Shown: piece after piece, positions 26,627 to 33,775 of the stretch
How the letters are laid out: the number at the start of each line of letters is the position of its first letter
How positions within the stretch are numbered: the first letter of the stretch is position 1
Origin: an uncultured bacterium
Lineage (GTDB): Bacteria; Bacteroidota; Bacteroidia; CAILMK01
Reading direction: 5' to 3'
NCBI GenBank assembly: GCA_903829945.1
Contig: CAIKRV010000011.1
Coordinates: forward strand, 78,255-112,440
Length of the DNA: 34,186 bases
Position numbers and translations under genes: made by a program
The notes under the pieces: model-generated
What the model was told of the DNA's origin: nothing
Database searches by the model: none
What the model saw: the letters and a program-made list of their open reading frames with translations, nothing else

Positions 26627-26965
26627 CTATTCATGTTTACTACTTATATCTTGAGTGGTTTCATCGCCAAAATTTGTCAACGGATTATAATCATCAATCC
26701 TCTTTCGTGCCCAAGAAAGCCAGTCTACTAGCGGACTAATCAATACTTCATTTTTAGTTGCATTGTCCTCAATTGCGTTTAGATAATTATGAACAATCGC
26801 AGACTTATGCCATTTTTCAGCGTCAGTCATTAATTTATTGAAATCTGCAATTTCCTTTTCTCTTGCTAATTGAGCTTCCTTCCTAATTCTATCCTGTTCT
26901 TTATTCTTTGCTTTGTCCGATGGACGGTGGTCAGTTTGACCGAGTTTTCCATTTAAGTACCGAAA
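26627..26965 (-). pseudogene. Truncated passenger reading frame in the element (left-facing)
   Basis: An open frame of 112 codons ends at 26627. Only its last 67 codons follow an ATG (26830). The product is helix-rich and charged (AKNKEQDRIRKEAQLAREKEIADFNKL, then KWHKSAIVHNYLNAIED and VDWLSWARKRIDDYNPL). The protein-like composition continues upstream of the ATG into a region without a start codon, so this looks like the 3' part of a longer gene. No family is recognised. Confidence 0.5.
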
Positions 26966-27209
26966 CTATGAAGAATATTCAACTTTCTTAACTGACTGGT
27001 CCGCACTTGAATGGCTCTGGATTAGTCATCAAAGAAAACAAGCATTGGACAGTGAAGATTTAGAAGAAGACTATGAACTGACAAAGTTTCTTCTAAAGAG
27101 AAAAGGGATTAAACCTCCTCCTAAATCTGCTTTTAAAGGACTAGAATCAGTATCCTCACATCATGAAACCATTCTGCTGGATACCAATCATTTAATTAAC
27201 TATGATTGA
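26940..27209 (+). pseudogene. Truncated passenger reading frame in the element (right-facing)
   Basis: An 89-codon open frame without an ATG ends at 27209, one base before the right inverted repeat. Its translation is protein-like (YRNYEEYSTFLTDWSALEWLWISHQ; LDSEDLEEDYELTKFLLKRKGIKPPPK). It may be the 3' end of a second gene from the parent element, or chance. It overlaps the left-facing frame by 26 bases, near the presumed deletion junction. Confidence 0.3.
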
Positions 27210-27232
27210 TACTACCTTAATTACCCGAACTT
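27210..27232. repeat. Terminal inverted repeat, right end of element
   Basis: Read inward on the minus strand it begins AAGTTCGGGTAATTA and matches the left end at 19 of 23 positions. Its first bases supply the premature TAA that ends the N-terminal DUF2400 fragment. Confidence 0.8.
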
Positions 27233-27820
27233 ACATGTTTAATCGTTTACAGGAGGAATTTTTCAGCGGACTGGAAATATGCTTTTTGGTTCGTTCCGGG
27301 TATTCAGGCAAAGAAAAAAACAAATCAGAAAATTCAATTAACCCTTGCGTTACATTTTTACTTTCAGAATTAATTGAAGCCGTAAAAGCATCTTCTAAAG
27401 AATTATATTCATGATAAAAATAATGAAAGAATTCAACAAAATACAATAAGTCCTCCGTATTAAAAGTTCGATGTTTAAAATTAACGATTTGAACCAAGTC
27501 TTTGTTAGAATGATTTAAAATAAAATCATAAGGAGCATGGTCCATTCTGCTCATTAATTCCTTGCCTTTATTAATGATCGTTTTTCGACCTCCCCAAGCA
27601 AAAATCGCCGCGAAAAAACCACTGATCTCTATATCTTGTTTTAGAGTAAATGTATGGGGTATACAAATTGGATCGTCCTCAATAAATGCCCATTGATGAT
27701 ATAAATAAAATTTTTCATCGAGAAATGATTTTAGTACTTCTATTTTGGATGGATTCATTATTGAGGTGGTCCGAATATTTTAAAATATCATGCAAAATAC
27801 GATGTTTCCATCCATATTAT

Positions 27821-27855
27821 AAAAAAAGAGCTTGCATTATTCATGCAAGCTCTTT
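27821..27855 (-). terminator. Rho-independent terminator of the small membrane protein gene
   Basis: A 13-bp perfect stem (AAAGAGCTTGCAT and complement) with a 5-base loop is followed on the minus strand by a run of seven T. It lies 28 bases after the stop codon at 27884. Confidence 0.88.
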
Positions 27856-27883
27856 CCTAAGGTAAGTTTTTACCTGGTATTGC

Positions 27884-28096
27884 TTAACTGTGATGTTTCA
27901 CTTCGTTCTTATAGGAACCTGTAGTAGTAAATGCTATAATTAATGCAGCGATTACGCCAAGGCTTACCGGTAACCAAAATACCATGCCTAAATCACCTGC
28001 CGCTCTAGTGCTGATGGATTCTGAAAATGTTGCTGCTTTTACATTTGTAGCTACTATTGTGATGAATAGTAATAGGGTTAATAATTTTGCTTTCAT
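27884..28096 (-). CDS. Small membrane protein with signal peptide
   Basis: The 70-residue product has a signal peptide (MKAKLLTLLLFITIVATNVKA) and one membrane segment at about residues 38-57 (GMVFWLPVSLGVIAALIIAF), leaving a short basic tail (SYKNEVKHHS). No family is recognised. The strong terminator directly behind it and the start codon after an AT-rich leader support a real monocistronic gene. It is divergent from the FAD oxidoreductase gene. Confidence 0.75.
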   Translation of the reverse strand: MKAKLLTLLLFITIVATNVKAATFSESISTRAAGDLGMVFWLPVSLGVIAALIIAFTTTGSYKNEVKHHS

Positions 28097-28162
28097 AAAA
28101 TTTTAATTTATGTTACAAATTTCAGGCATGTTTAATGCTTTAAAAATGACATAATTCAAGCA

Positions 28163-28186
28163 GAAAACTGACGTTTATCAGTTTTC
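28163..28186. promoter_or_regulatory. Inverted repeat in the divergent promoter region
   Basis: GAAAACTGA and its exact complement flank a 6-base centre CGTTTA. It lies 34 bases before the -7 box of the FAD oxidoreductase gene and 67 bases before the small membrane protein start, so it could be an operator for either gene. Confidence 0.35.
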
Positions 28187-28219
28187 GGCTCCTCGTGTAT
28201 ATTTTAGAAGACTAATATT

Positions 28220-28227
28220 TACATTTG
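28220..28227 (+). promoter_or_regulatory. -7 box of the FAD oxidoreductase gene
   Basis: TACATTTG fully matches TAnnTTTG, 23 bases before the ATG at 28251. No clear -33 box is present. Confidence 0.4.
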
Positions 28228-28250
28228 TACATCTAGAAACCAATTGCATT

Positions 28251-29393
28251 ATGGCTTATAGTTCATCCCTTTGGGAACATGATTCCTTTTTAAAATATAA
28301 TTACATCATTATCGGCAGCGGGATTACCGGTCTTTCAGCTGCTTGCAGTTTATTGGAACATCAGGCTCATGCTCGGGTTTTAATACTGGAACGTGGCCTT
28401 TTACCAAGTGGTGCCAGTACCAGAAATGCCGGATTTGCTTGCTTTGGAAGCCCCGGTGAAATTTTATCCGATTTAAAAATCATGAATGAAAATGAAGTCA
28501 TGAATCTGGTGGCATCAAGGTATCAAGGATTGCAACTTTTGCGAAAAAGACTAGGTGATGAGGCCCTCGGATTTGAAGAAAAGGGTGGTCATGAGCCTAT
28601 CCCGAATGGAGTGGTGATCTCAGATGCCGAACTACATTATTTGAATGATTTATTAGCTCCTATTTTTAATGGTAAAGTATTTACCAGAAAAACCAATTTA
28701 TTGACTGATTACGGCTTAAATAAAAAGTATTTTAGTGACCTTATATTTAACCCCTTCGAAGCACAAATCCATTCCGGTAAAATGATGGAAGCTTTGCTTA
28801 AAAAAGCAGCAAGCCTGGGGGCCAAAATAATTACCGGATGCATGGTTGAAAAATTAGAGGAAACGAACATTGGAATGAGCGTAATCGTCCATGATCATCA
28901 CAATCATTCCATGCTCACTTTCAAAGCTGATAAAGTGGCCGTTTGTACCAATGGATTCGCCAAACAATTTTTCCCCGATAAAGATATTTTACCTGCAAGA
29001 GGGCAAGTTTTGGTCAGTGAAAAAATACCTCATTTGCTGGTAAACGGCACCTTCCACGTTGATGAAGGGTATATATATTTTCGAGATGTAGAGGGTCGCC
29101 TGCTTATAGGTGGCGCTCGTAATCTCGATATACTTGGAGAACAGAGTACAGAATTTGAAGCTAACGAAAAAATCATATCCTTTTTAAAACAATTTGCCAT
29201 TGAAAATATACTGCATCAACGGGAATGTAATTTTGAATTCCAATGGAGTGGCATTATGGGTGTAGGGGCCAATAAAATTCCAATTATTGAACAAGTTTCT
29301 GATAAAATAATCGCCGGGATACGTATGGGCGGCATGGGTGTGGCCCTGGGCACTGCCAGCGGCGAAAAAGTAGCAAAATTATTGGCCAATTAG
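28251..29393 (+). CDS. FAD-dependent oxidoreductase of the DAO family
   Basis: The 380-residue protein begins its FAD-binding Rossmann fold at residue 18 (YIIIGSGITGLSAACSLLE; GSGITG at 22-27, acidic E47 ending strand 2). TRNAGFACFGSPGE (57-70) is the DAO-family segment near the flavin. LPARGQVLVSEK and the C-terminal IIAGIRMGGMGVALGTASGEKVAKLL complete the fold. Relatives oxidise amino acids or amines (glycine oxidase, gamma-glutamylputrescine oxidase, the MnmC C-domain); the substrate cannot be chosen from sequence. It has no signal peptide, so it is cytoplasmic. It appears monocistronic; the dioxygenase gene starts 144 bases later with its own operator. Confidence 0.9.
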   Translation: MAYSSSLWEHDSFLKYNYIIIGSGITGLSAACSLLEHQAHARVLILERGLLPSGASTRNAGFACFGSPGEILSDLKIMNENEVMNLVASRYQGLQLLRKRLGDEALGFEEKGGHEPIPNGVVISDAELHYLNDLLAPIFNGKVFTRKTNLLTDYGLNKKYFSDLIFNPFEAQIHSGKMMEALLKKAASLGAKIITGCMVEKLEETNIGMSVIVHDHHNHSMLTFKADKVAVCTNGFAKQFFPDKDILPARGQVLVSEKIPHLLVNGTFHVDEGYIYFRDVEGRLLIGGARNLDILGEQSTEFEANEKIISFLKQFAIENILHQRECNFEFQWSGIMGVGANKIPIIEQVSDKIIAGIRMGGMGVALGTASGEKVAKLLAN

Positions 29394-29511
29394 TATTCAT
29401 GTTAATACAATATTTATTTTTAAAAAAATGTTAGAACTAATCATGTGTATCTCATTTTTATTTAGATTCGTTTATAATACCTTTTATTGAAACGAAAATC
29501 AAATAACATTG

Positions 29512-29531
29512 TTATATGTAGGTACATATAA
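29512..29531. promoter_or_regulatory. Palindromic operator before the DODA-type dioxygenase, twin of the yceI operator
   Basis: TTATATGTA and its complement TACATATAA flank a GG centre, six bases before the start codon at 29538. Both 9-base arms and the 2-base spacing are identical to the core of the site at 9934-9959, so one regulator probably controls both genes. Confidence 0.6.
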
Positions 29532-29537
29532 TTATTT

Positions 29538-30434
29538 ATGGACAGAAAGAATTTTATTAAAACACTGGCAATGTTGCCATTAATAGGAACAGCAATGAAA
29601 TTAAATGAACTGGGCAAACTAAGTGATCGCCTTGCAGCGACCGACAAAATGCCTGTCCTTTTTGTAGGACACGGCAGCCCCACCAATGCCATCGACATTA
29701 ATGAATTCAGTAGGCGCTGGCAACAATTAGCTACTGAAATTCCTGTTCCCAAAGCAGTTTTAATAATTTCTGCTCATTGGCTCACCAGAGGCACTCAAAT
29801 CACAGCCATGGAACATCCAAAAACAATCCATGATTTTGGTGGTTTCTCCCAGGAGCTCTATGAGGTACAATATCCTGCCCCCGGAAGCCCTACCCTAGCT
29901 GCTAGTACCGCCGGAATGATTCATTCCACCGTAGTGGGTTTAGACCATGATTGGGGTTTAGATCATGGGGCATGGTCCATCACCAAACAAATGTATCCTC
30001 ACGCGAATATTCCAATCTTACAACTGAGTATCGACTATAGCAAACCGGCACAATATCACTATGATTTGGCCCAGCAACTGATGGGTTTGCGTGATAAAGG
30101 CGTCCTCATTCTTGGTAGCGGTAATATGGTGCACAATTTGCGAATGATCTCTTTACCAAATAACGATTTCAATAATATTAACAAAGAATATGGTTTTGAC
30201 TGGGCTTTAGAAATGAATCAAATTTTTAAAGACAAAATCAGTCATGGTGACCATAAAGCATTGATTGAATATGAGAAACTGAGCAAATCTGCTTCCTTAG
30301 CCATTCCAACGCCGGATCATTACTACCCCTTAATTTATACCTTAGCCTTGCAAGGAAAAGATGAACAGCCGCAATTTTTCAATGATAAAGCGGTAGCAGG
30401 TTCCTTGACGATGACCTCAGTAAAATTTTCCTAA
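29538..30434 (+). CDS. DODA-type extradiol aromatic-ring dioxygenase family protein (YgiD-like)
   Basis: The 298-residue protein has the class III extradiol dioxygenase pattern of YgiD/DOPA dioxygenase: VLFVGHGSPTNAI (H45), ISAHW (H80), LDHGAW (H143) and TPDHYYP (H261), which include the expected metal ligands, plus LGSGNMVHNLRMI. Members open catechol-type rings. About 35 residues precede the domain, beginning MDRKNFIKTLAMLPLIGTAM, which resembles the degenerate twin-arginine-like export leaders common on Bacteroidota enzymes; there is only one arginine, so export is uncertain. The start is tightly fixed by the operator six bases upstream. The gene is likely repressed until an aromatic or quinone signal appears, inferred from enzyme type and operator. 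Confidence 0.9.
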   Translation: MDRKNFIKTLAMLPLIGTAMKLNELGKLSDRLAATDKMPVLFVGHGSPTNAIDINEFSRRWQQLATEIPVPKAVLIISAHWLTRGTQITAMEHPKTIHDFGGFSQELYEVQYPAPGSPTLAASTAGMIHSTVVGLDHDWGLDHGAWSITKQMYPHANIPILQLSIDYSKPAQYHYDLAQQLMGLRDKGVLILGSGNMVHNLRMISLPNNDFNNINKEYGFDWALEMNQIFKDKISHGDHKALIEYEKLSKSASLAIPTPDHYYPLIYTLALQGKDEQPQFFNDKAVAGSLTMTSVKFS

Positions 30435-30444
30435 GGAAATCATT

Positions 30445-30672
30445 AAAAAAGGGTGGCTGAAAGAAATTCCTCCAGCCACCTCACAAGGATATAAAAGAAA
30501 GGAACGAAGTAATACACAGGGAAAAATTATTAGCAATGCTTTCCTTATCGGAATGCAAACGTCCCCCCTAAAAGACGCTTCTAATAATTAATAACCTGCA
30601 ATAAATCTTTGCCAATTTTTTGCTTACCGTGTTCTCTTTCAAAACGTGCTACGAAGATTATTAAATTGTCTG
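30445..30672 (-). ncRNA. Candidate structured small RNA, 6S-like architecture
   Basis: The 464-base gap before typA (30435-30898) has no protein gene, yet it carries a minus-strand terminator (30480-30446). Upstream of that on the minus strand, complementary segments nest as a rod. The closing stem pairs 30640-30631 with 30505-30497 (GAAAG-a-GAAC/GTTCCTTTC). A large asymmetric open region follows. Then CAGG (30598-30595) pairs with CCTG (30520-30517), and AATTATTAG (30589-30581) with CTAATAATT (30533-30525). Two inner hairpins lie at 30580-30557 and 30553-30541. A long hairpin with a central bubble is the shape of 6S RNA. The 5' end is set only by a weak TAACTTTT box (30686-30679). No consensus comparison was possible, so the family name is tentative. 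Confidence 0.35.
30446..30480 (-). terminator. Orphan minus-strand rho-independent terminator
   Basis: An 8-bp GC-rich stem (GGTGGCTG/CAGCCACC, 13-base loop) is followed on the minus strand by C and six T. On the plus strand the stem is followed by TCACAAGG with no T-tract, so it does not look built for the dioxygenase gene. No minus-strand protein gene lies upstream of it. Confidence 0.65.
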
Positions 30673-30848
30673 CCTCAAAAAAGTTAAAATTTAGGAACGT
30701 AGGCATAGACTTAATAAACGGTCAAAAAAGCCAAGGAACGGGAAACCTATCCTGATCATATATAATTCATTTTATGGCTGAATGACTTTCTTTTCATTTT
30801 ATTAAACACTTGATACTTAGCGTTAACCTAAGCTTAACCCATTTAAAC

Positions 30849-30879
30849 TTGCTTAGCTGTAGTATTATACCTACCTTTG
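30849..30879 (+). promoter_or_regulatory. Promoter of typA
   Basis: TTG (30849-30851), a 20-base spacer and TACCTTTG (30872-30879) match the Bacteroidota primary pattern. The start codon follows only 20 bases after the box, so the leader is very short. Confidence 0.6.
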
Positions 30880-30898
30880 CAGCCCCTTTTCCCTGCCT

Positions 30899-32716
30899 AT
30901 GAACAAGATCAGAAATATAGCAATTATTGCGCACGTTGACCACGGAAAAACTACCTTGGTTGATAAAATTTTACATCAAGCAAAATTATTCCGTGAAAAC
31001 CAAGAAACCGGCGATCTCATTCTAGATAATAATGATCTGGAAAGAGAACGTGGCATCACCATCCTGTCCAAAAACGTATCCATCAGATATAAAGATGTTA
31101 AAATCAACATCATTGATACCCCCGGTCACGCTGATTTTGGCGGAGAAGTGGAAAGGGTACTCAATATGGCTGATGGCGTATTGCTATTGGTGGATGCATT
31201 TGAAGGTGCTATGCCTCAAACTCGTTTTGTGCTATCCAAAGCCCTTCATTTAGGACTTAAACCTATTGTGGTGGTCAATAAAGTTGACAAACCAAATTGC
31301 AGACCTGATGAAGTACACGAACAAATCTTTGATTTGTTTTTCAACCTCGAAGCAACGGAAGATCAATTGAACTTCCCTACCCTATACGGTTCTTCCAAAC
31401 ATGGCTGGATGTCCACTGACTGGAGAAATCCAAGCGAAGATTTGGCCGCACTTTTGGATGCTATCGTGGAGTTTATCCCTCCGGCACCGGCTTGGGAAGG
31501 TACCCCTCAAATGCAAATTACTTCCATTGACTATTCTTCTTATACCGGCCGTATTGCGGTGGGAAGAATTTTCAGAGGAACCTTGGCAGAAAACATGCCT
31601 GTTTCCTTGGTAAAAAGAGACGGCTCCATAGTAAAATCCAGAATTAAGGAATTATATACTTTTGAAGGCCTTGCCAAAGTCCGCACCAAAGAACCAATTA
31701 AAGCAGGTGAAATTTGTGCTGTATTTGGCATCGATGATTTTGATATTGGAGATACTATTGCTGATAATGAAAATCCCGAAGGATTAAAACCTATCGATAT
31801 AGAAGAGCCTACCATGAATATGCTCTTTACTATCAATAATTCTCCATTCTTTGGCAAGGAAGGTAAATTTGTTACCTCTCGTCAAATTCGTGACCGACTC
31901 ATGAAAGAAACCGAAAAGAATCTTGCCATGAGGGTGGAAGAAACCAACTCTGCCGATTCCTTTTTGGTTTTTGGAAGAGGGATCTTACACTTATCCATTC
32001 TTATAGAAACCATGCGTCGCGAAGGCTTTGAATTACAAGTGGGACAACCCAAAGTGATTTTCAAAGACATTGACGGCGAACGTTGCGAACCTTACGAAGT
32101 ACTCACCGTGGATGTCCCTGAGGAGAGCTCCGGTAAAGTAATTGACCTCGTTACCATGCGTAAGGGCGAAATGCTCGTCATGGAACCTAAAGGCGACCTG
32201 CAACATTTAGAATTCAGCATCCCATCCAGAGCTTTGGCCGGATTAAGAAATATGATTCTAACGGCTACGGCCGGTGAAGGAATCATGGCCCATCGTTTTA
32301 AAGGGTACGAACCCGTAAAACAAGGCATCCCCGGACGTATTAACGGGGTCCTCATCAGTGCCGATAAGGGCGCCGCTACGGCTTACCGTATAGATAAGCT
32401 CCAAGACCGTGGCAGTTTCTTCATTGACCCGGGTCAAGAAGTTTATGCCGGACAAATCATTGGTGAAAATACCCGTCCCGATGATTTGGTCGTGAACATT
32501 ATTGAAGGTAAGAAGCTGACCAATATGCGTGCTTCCGGTACCGATGATAATGCAAGAATAGCACCCGCCATTAAATTTTCCTTGGAAGAAGCCCTTGAGT
32601 ATATTCAGGAGGATGAATATGTGGAATTAACCCCCATCAGCATTCGACTCAGAAAAATTTATTTGGACGAAAATGAAAGAAAACGCAGAGAAAAATCTAC
32701 TGCAGGTTCTAACTAA
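30899..32716 (+). CDS. typA: Translational GTPase TypA/BipA
   Basis: The 605-residue protein is a full-length ribosome-associated GTPase of the EF-G-like superfamily, involved in ribosome assembly and stress or cold adaptation. GTPase motifs: AHVDHGKTT (11-19), switch I RGIT (51-54), DTPGH (73-77) and NKVD (127-130). Domain II (MQITSIDYSSYTGRIAVGRI), an EF-G-like domain III, the EF-G C-terminal-like domain (EPYEVLTVDVPEESSGKVIDLVTMRKGEM) and the TypA-specific C-terminal domain (GAATAYRIDKLQDRGSFFIDPGQEVYAGQIIGE) are all present. The start is the first ATG after a good promoter. It is monocistronic, closed by a strong terminator at 32735-32766. Confidence 0.97.
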   Translation: MNKIRNIAIIAHVDHGKTTLVDKILHQAKLFRENQETGDLILDNNDLERERGITILSKNVSIRYKDVKINIIDTPGHADFGGEVERVLNMADGVLLLVDAFEGAMPQTRFVLSKALHLGLKPIVVVNKVDKPNCRPDEVHEQIFDLFFNLEATEDQLNFPTLYGSSKHGWMSTDWRNPSEDLAALLDAIVEFIPPAPAWEGTPQMQITSIDYSSYTGRIAVGRIFRGTLAENMPVSLVKRDGSIVKSRIKELYTFEGLAKVRTKEPIKAGEICAVFGIDDFDIGDTIADNENPEGLKPIDIEEPTMNMLFTINNSPFFGKEGKFVTSRQIRDRLMKETEKNLAMRVEETNSADSFLVFGRGILHLSILIETMRREGFELQVGQPKVIFKDIDGERCEPYEVLTVDVPEESSGKVIDLVTMRKGEMLVMEPKGDLQHLEFSIPSRALAGLRNMILTATAGEGIMAHRFKGYEPVKQGIPGRINGVLISADKGAATAYRIDKLQDRGSFFIDPGQEVYAGQIIGENTRPDDLVVNIIEGKKLTNMRASGTDDNARIAPAIKFSLEEALEYIQEDEYVELTPISIRLRKIYLDENERKRREKSTAGSN

Positions 32717-32734
32717 AAGATAACACCCAAATTT

Positions 32735-32766
32735 ATACCCCGGATTTTATTCGGGGTATTTTTTTA
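32735..32766 (+). terminator. Rho-independent terminator of typA
   Basis: An 8-bp perfect stem (ATACCCCG/CGGGGTAT, 9-base loop) runs into seven T, starting 19 bases after the stop codon. Confidence 0.9.
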
Positions 32767-32850
32767 TTCATCTATATAACGTTTACCTCATTTTATTGTC
32801 AAAGGATAGGAAGCGATGGATGTTAACGTATCTTCGCTTTAGAAATTATG

Positions 32851-32858
32851 TACCTTTG
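32851..32858 (+). promoter_or_regulatory. -7 box of the outer-membrane barrel gene
   Basis: TACCTTTG fully matches TAnnTTTG, 21 bases before the ATG at 32879. No -33 box is seen at normal spacing. Confidence 0.45.
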
Positions 32859-32878
32859 AAAATCAAATTTGCTCTCTT

Positions 32879-33703
32879 ATGCTAAAAAGAATATGCTTCC
32901 TAAGTGCATTTATTATAGGACTTAATGCTCATGCGCAACAAGGTAAATTTATCCAAGTTTGGGGAGGCGGTCAAAGCACCCAAATTAATAATTCCCAAGA
33001 ATCTTATTATGGCGGTACTTCTGTGGATCAGGTTAATTTGGTGGAAACTATTCGGCCCATGTTTGGGGTAGATTATATTTATAATTTCCATAATTATTTT
33101 GGTTTGCAAACCGGTTTGATTTATTCCATGCAGGGGCAAAAATATTCCGGTGCCGTTTATAAAGATGGCAATGATACCACTGGTAATTCTCCTCTAACCA
33201 ATATTCATTATACTTCCCAAGTACTTTTAAACTATGTAAAACTGCCCTTGCTTTTCAGATTTAATTCCGGAAAAGAGGAGGACAATATATTCGACTTTTC
33301 CGTTTATGCCGGCTTTCAAATTGCCTACCTGAGCGCAGTCCAGGATGTGAGTACCAGTCCGCCCCCACCCGCTTGGATGACTGCCCATCCTATGAATTTT
33401 AGGAAGTTTTTTAATTCCGTGGATTTTGAATGGGCTGCCGGTTTCCAAGTTAATATTTTTGTTTCCCAATACTGGGGGCTAGCCGTAGGTGCACGATACG
33501 ACCGCAGCCTGATGGATATTGAAAGTAAAAATGTAATTTATGATCCTGCCATCATCAAAGCACACGGATACCCTGCCGAATGGTTTTATCCTTTGAGTAC
33601 CAAAAAAACCGTGACTCCTTCGCAGGATGATCAATATGATAGGTTTTCTTCCAAGAATAATACCGTAGGCGTGTATATTGGGGTATTTATTCCTTTGCAA
33701 TAA
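32879..33703 (+). CDS. Outer-membrane beta-barrel protein, PorT-like
   Basis: The 274-residue protein has a signal peptide (MLKRICFLSAFIIGLNAHAQ) and then a series of amphipathic strands typical of the PorT/outer-membrane barrel family of Bacteroidota (FGVDYIYNFHNYFGLQTGLIYSMQGQKY; NYVKLPLLFRF; FSVYAGFQIAYLSA; YWGLAVGARYDRSL; NTVGVYIGVFIPLQ). LNYVKLPLLFRF is the most recognisable family element. The function is probably structural or pore-forming in the outer membrane; no ligand can be assigned. The gene stands alone between the typA terminator and a convergent partial gene. Loops contain a proline-rich stretch (SPPPPAW). Confidence 0.85.
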   Translation: MLKRICFLSAFIIGLNAHAQQGKFIQVWGGGQSTQINNSQESYYGGTSVDQVNLVETIRPMFGVDYIYNFHNYFGLQTGLIYSMQGQKYSGAVYKDGNDTTGNSPLTNIHYTSQVLLNYVKLPLLFRFNSGKEEDNIFDFSVYAGFQIAYLSAVQDVSTSPPPPAWMTAHPMNFRKFFNSVDFEWAAGFQVNIFVSQYWGLAVGARYDRSLMDIESKNVIYDPAIIKAHGYPAEWFYPLSTKKTVTPSQDDQYDRFSSKNNTVGVYIGVFIPLQ

Positions 33704-33745
33704 ATTCCTGTTTTTAGCTACAATTATTATTTTAAAATAAGCAAC

Positions 33746-33775
33746 AAAATTCCTACCCTTCAGGGCAGGAATTTT
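33746..33775. terminator. Hairpin shared by the converging genes at the right end
   Basis: A 9-bp stem (AAAATTCCT and complement), one A/C mismatch and CCC/GGG around TTCA form a long hairpin with short T-runs on both sides. It overlaps the stop codon and last codons of the minus-strand gene, so the coding end and the terminator share sequence. Confidence 0.55.

Larger units (their letters stand above)
26589..27232. mobile_element. 644-bp non-autonomous transposable element (MITE-like or internally deleted)
   Basis: The element sits inside the DUF2400 gene, flanked by ACATGT at 26583-26588 and 27233-27238 (6-base target duplication). Its ends are inverted repeats of 23 bases (26589-26611 and 27210-27232), 19 of 23 positions identical, with the core CGGGTAATTA followed by (A/G)GGTAGTA. 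It encodes no recognisable transposase. Two outward-facing partial reading frames (leftward 26965-26627, rightward 26940-27209) both lack start regions, which suggests the middle of a larger parent element was lost. The transposase family is not recognised. Confidence 0.85.
26317..27758 (-). pseudogene. TIGR02757/DUF2400 family gene interrupted by a 644-bp insertion
   Basis: The N-terminal half (27758-27231; MNPSKIEVLKSFLDEKF...EDDPICIPHTF...RTKKHISSPLKNSSCKRLNM) and C-terminal half (from about 26588; YLRWMVRKDDLGIDFGLW...PQDIHVGRVARKLGLL...VKYDFALFGLG) match the two ends of one TIGR02757-type protein. The join is exact: taking out the element plus one copy of the 6-base duplication leaves ...LNM-YLRWM... 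in frame, 264 codons including the stop, or 263 residues. The family is widespread in Bacteroidota and of unknown function, with a helix-hairpin-helix/DNA-glycosylase-like flavour in its C-terminal half. No other damage is visible in the halves, so the insertion looks recent. An ATG inside the element could express the C-terminal part (26634-26317), but the protein would be incomplete. Confidence 0.92.

Noticed and set aside
26317-26634. Short ORF read as an independent gene
   Set aside because: Its first residues come from the inserted element; the rest is the C-terminal half of the interrupted DUF2400 gene.
29538-29600. Twin-arginine signal on the dioxygenase
   Set aside because: Only one arginine is present (DRKNFIKT), so Tat export cannot be claimed.
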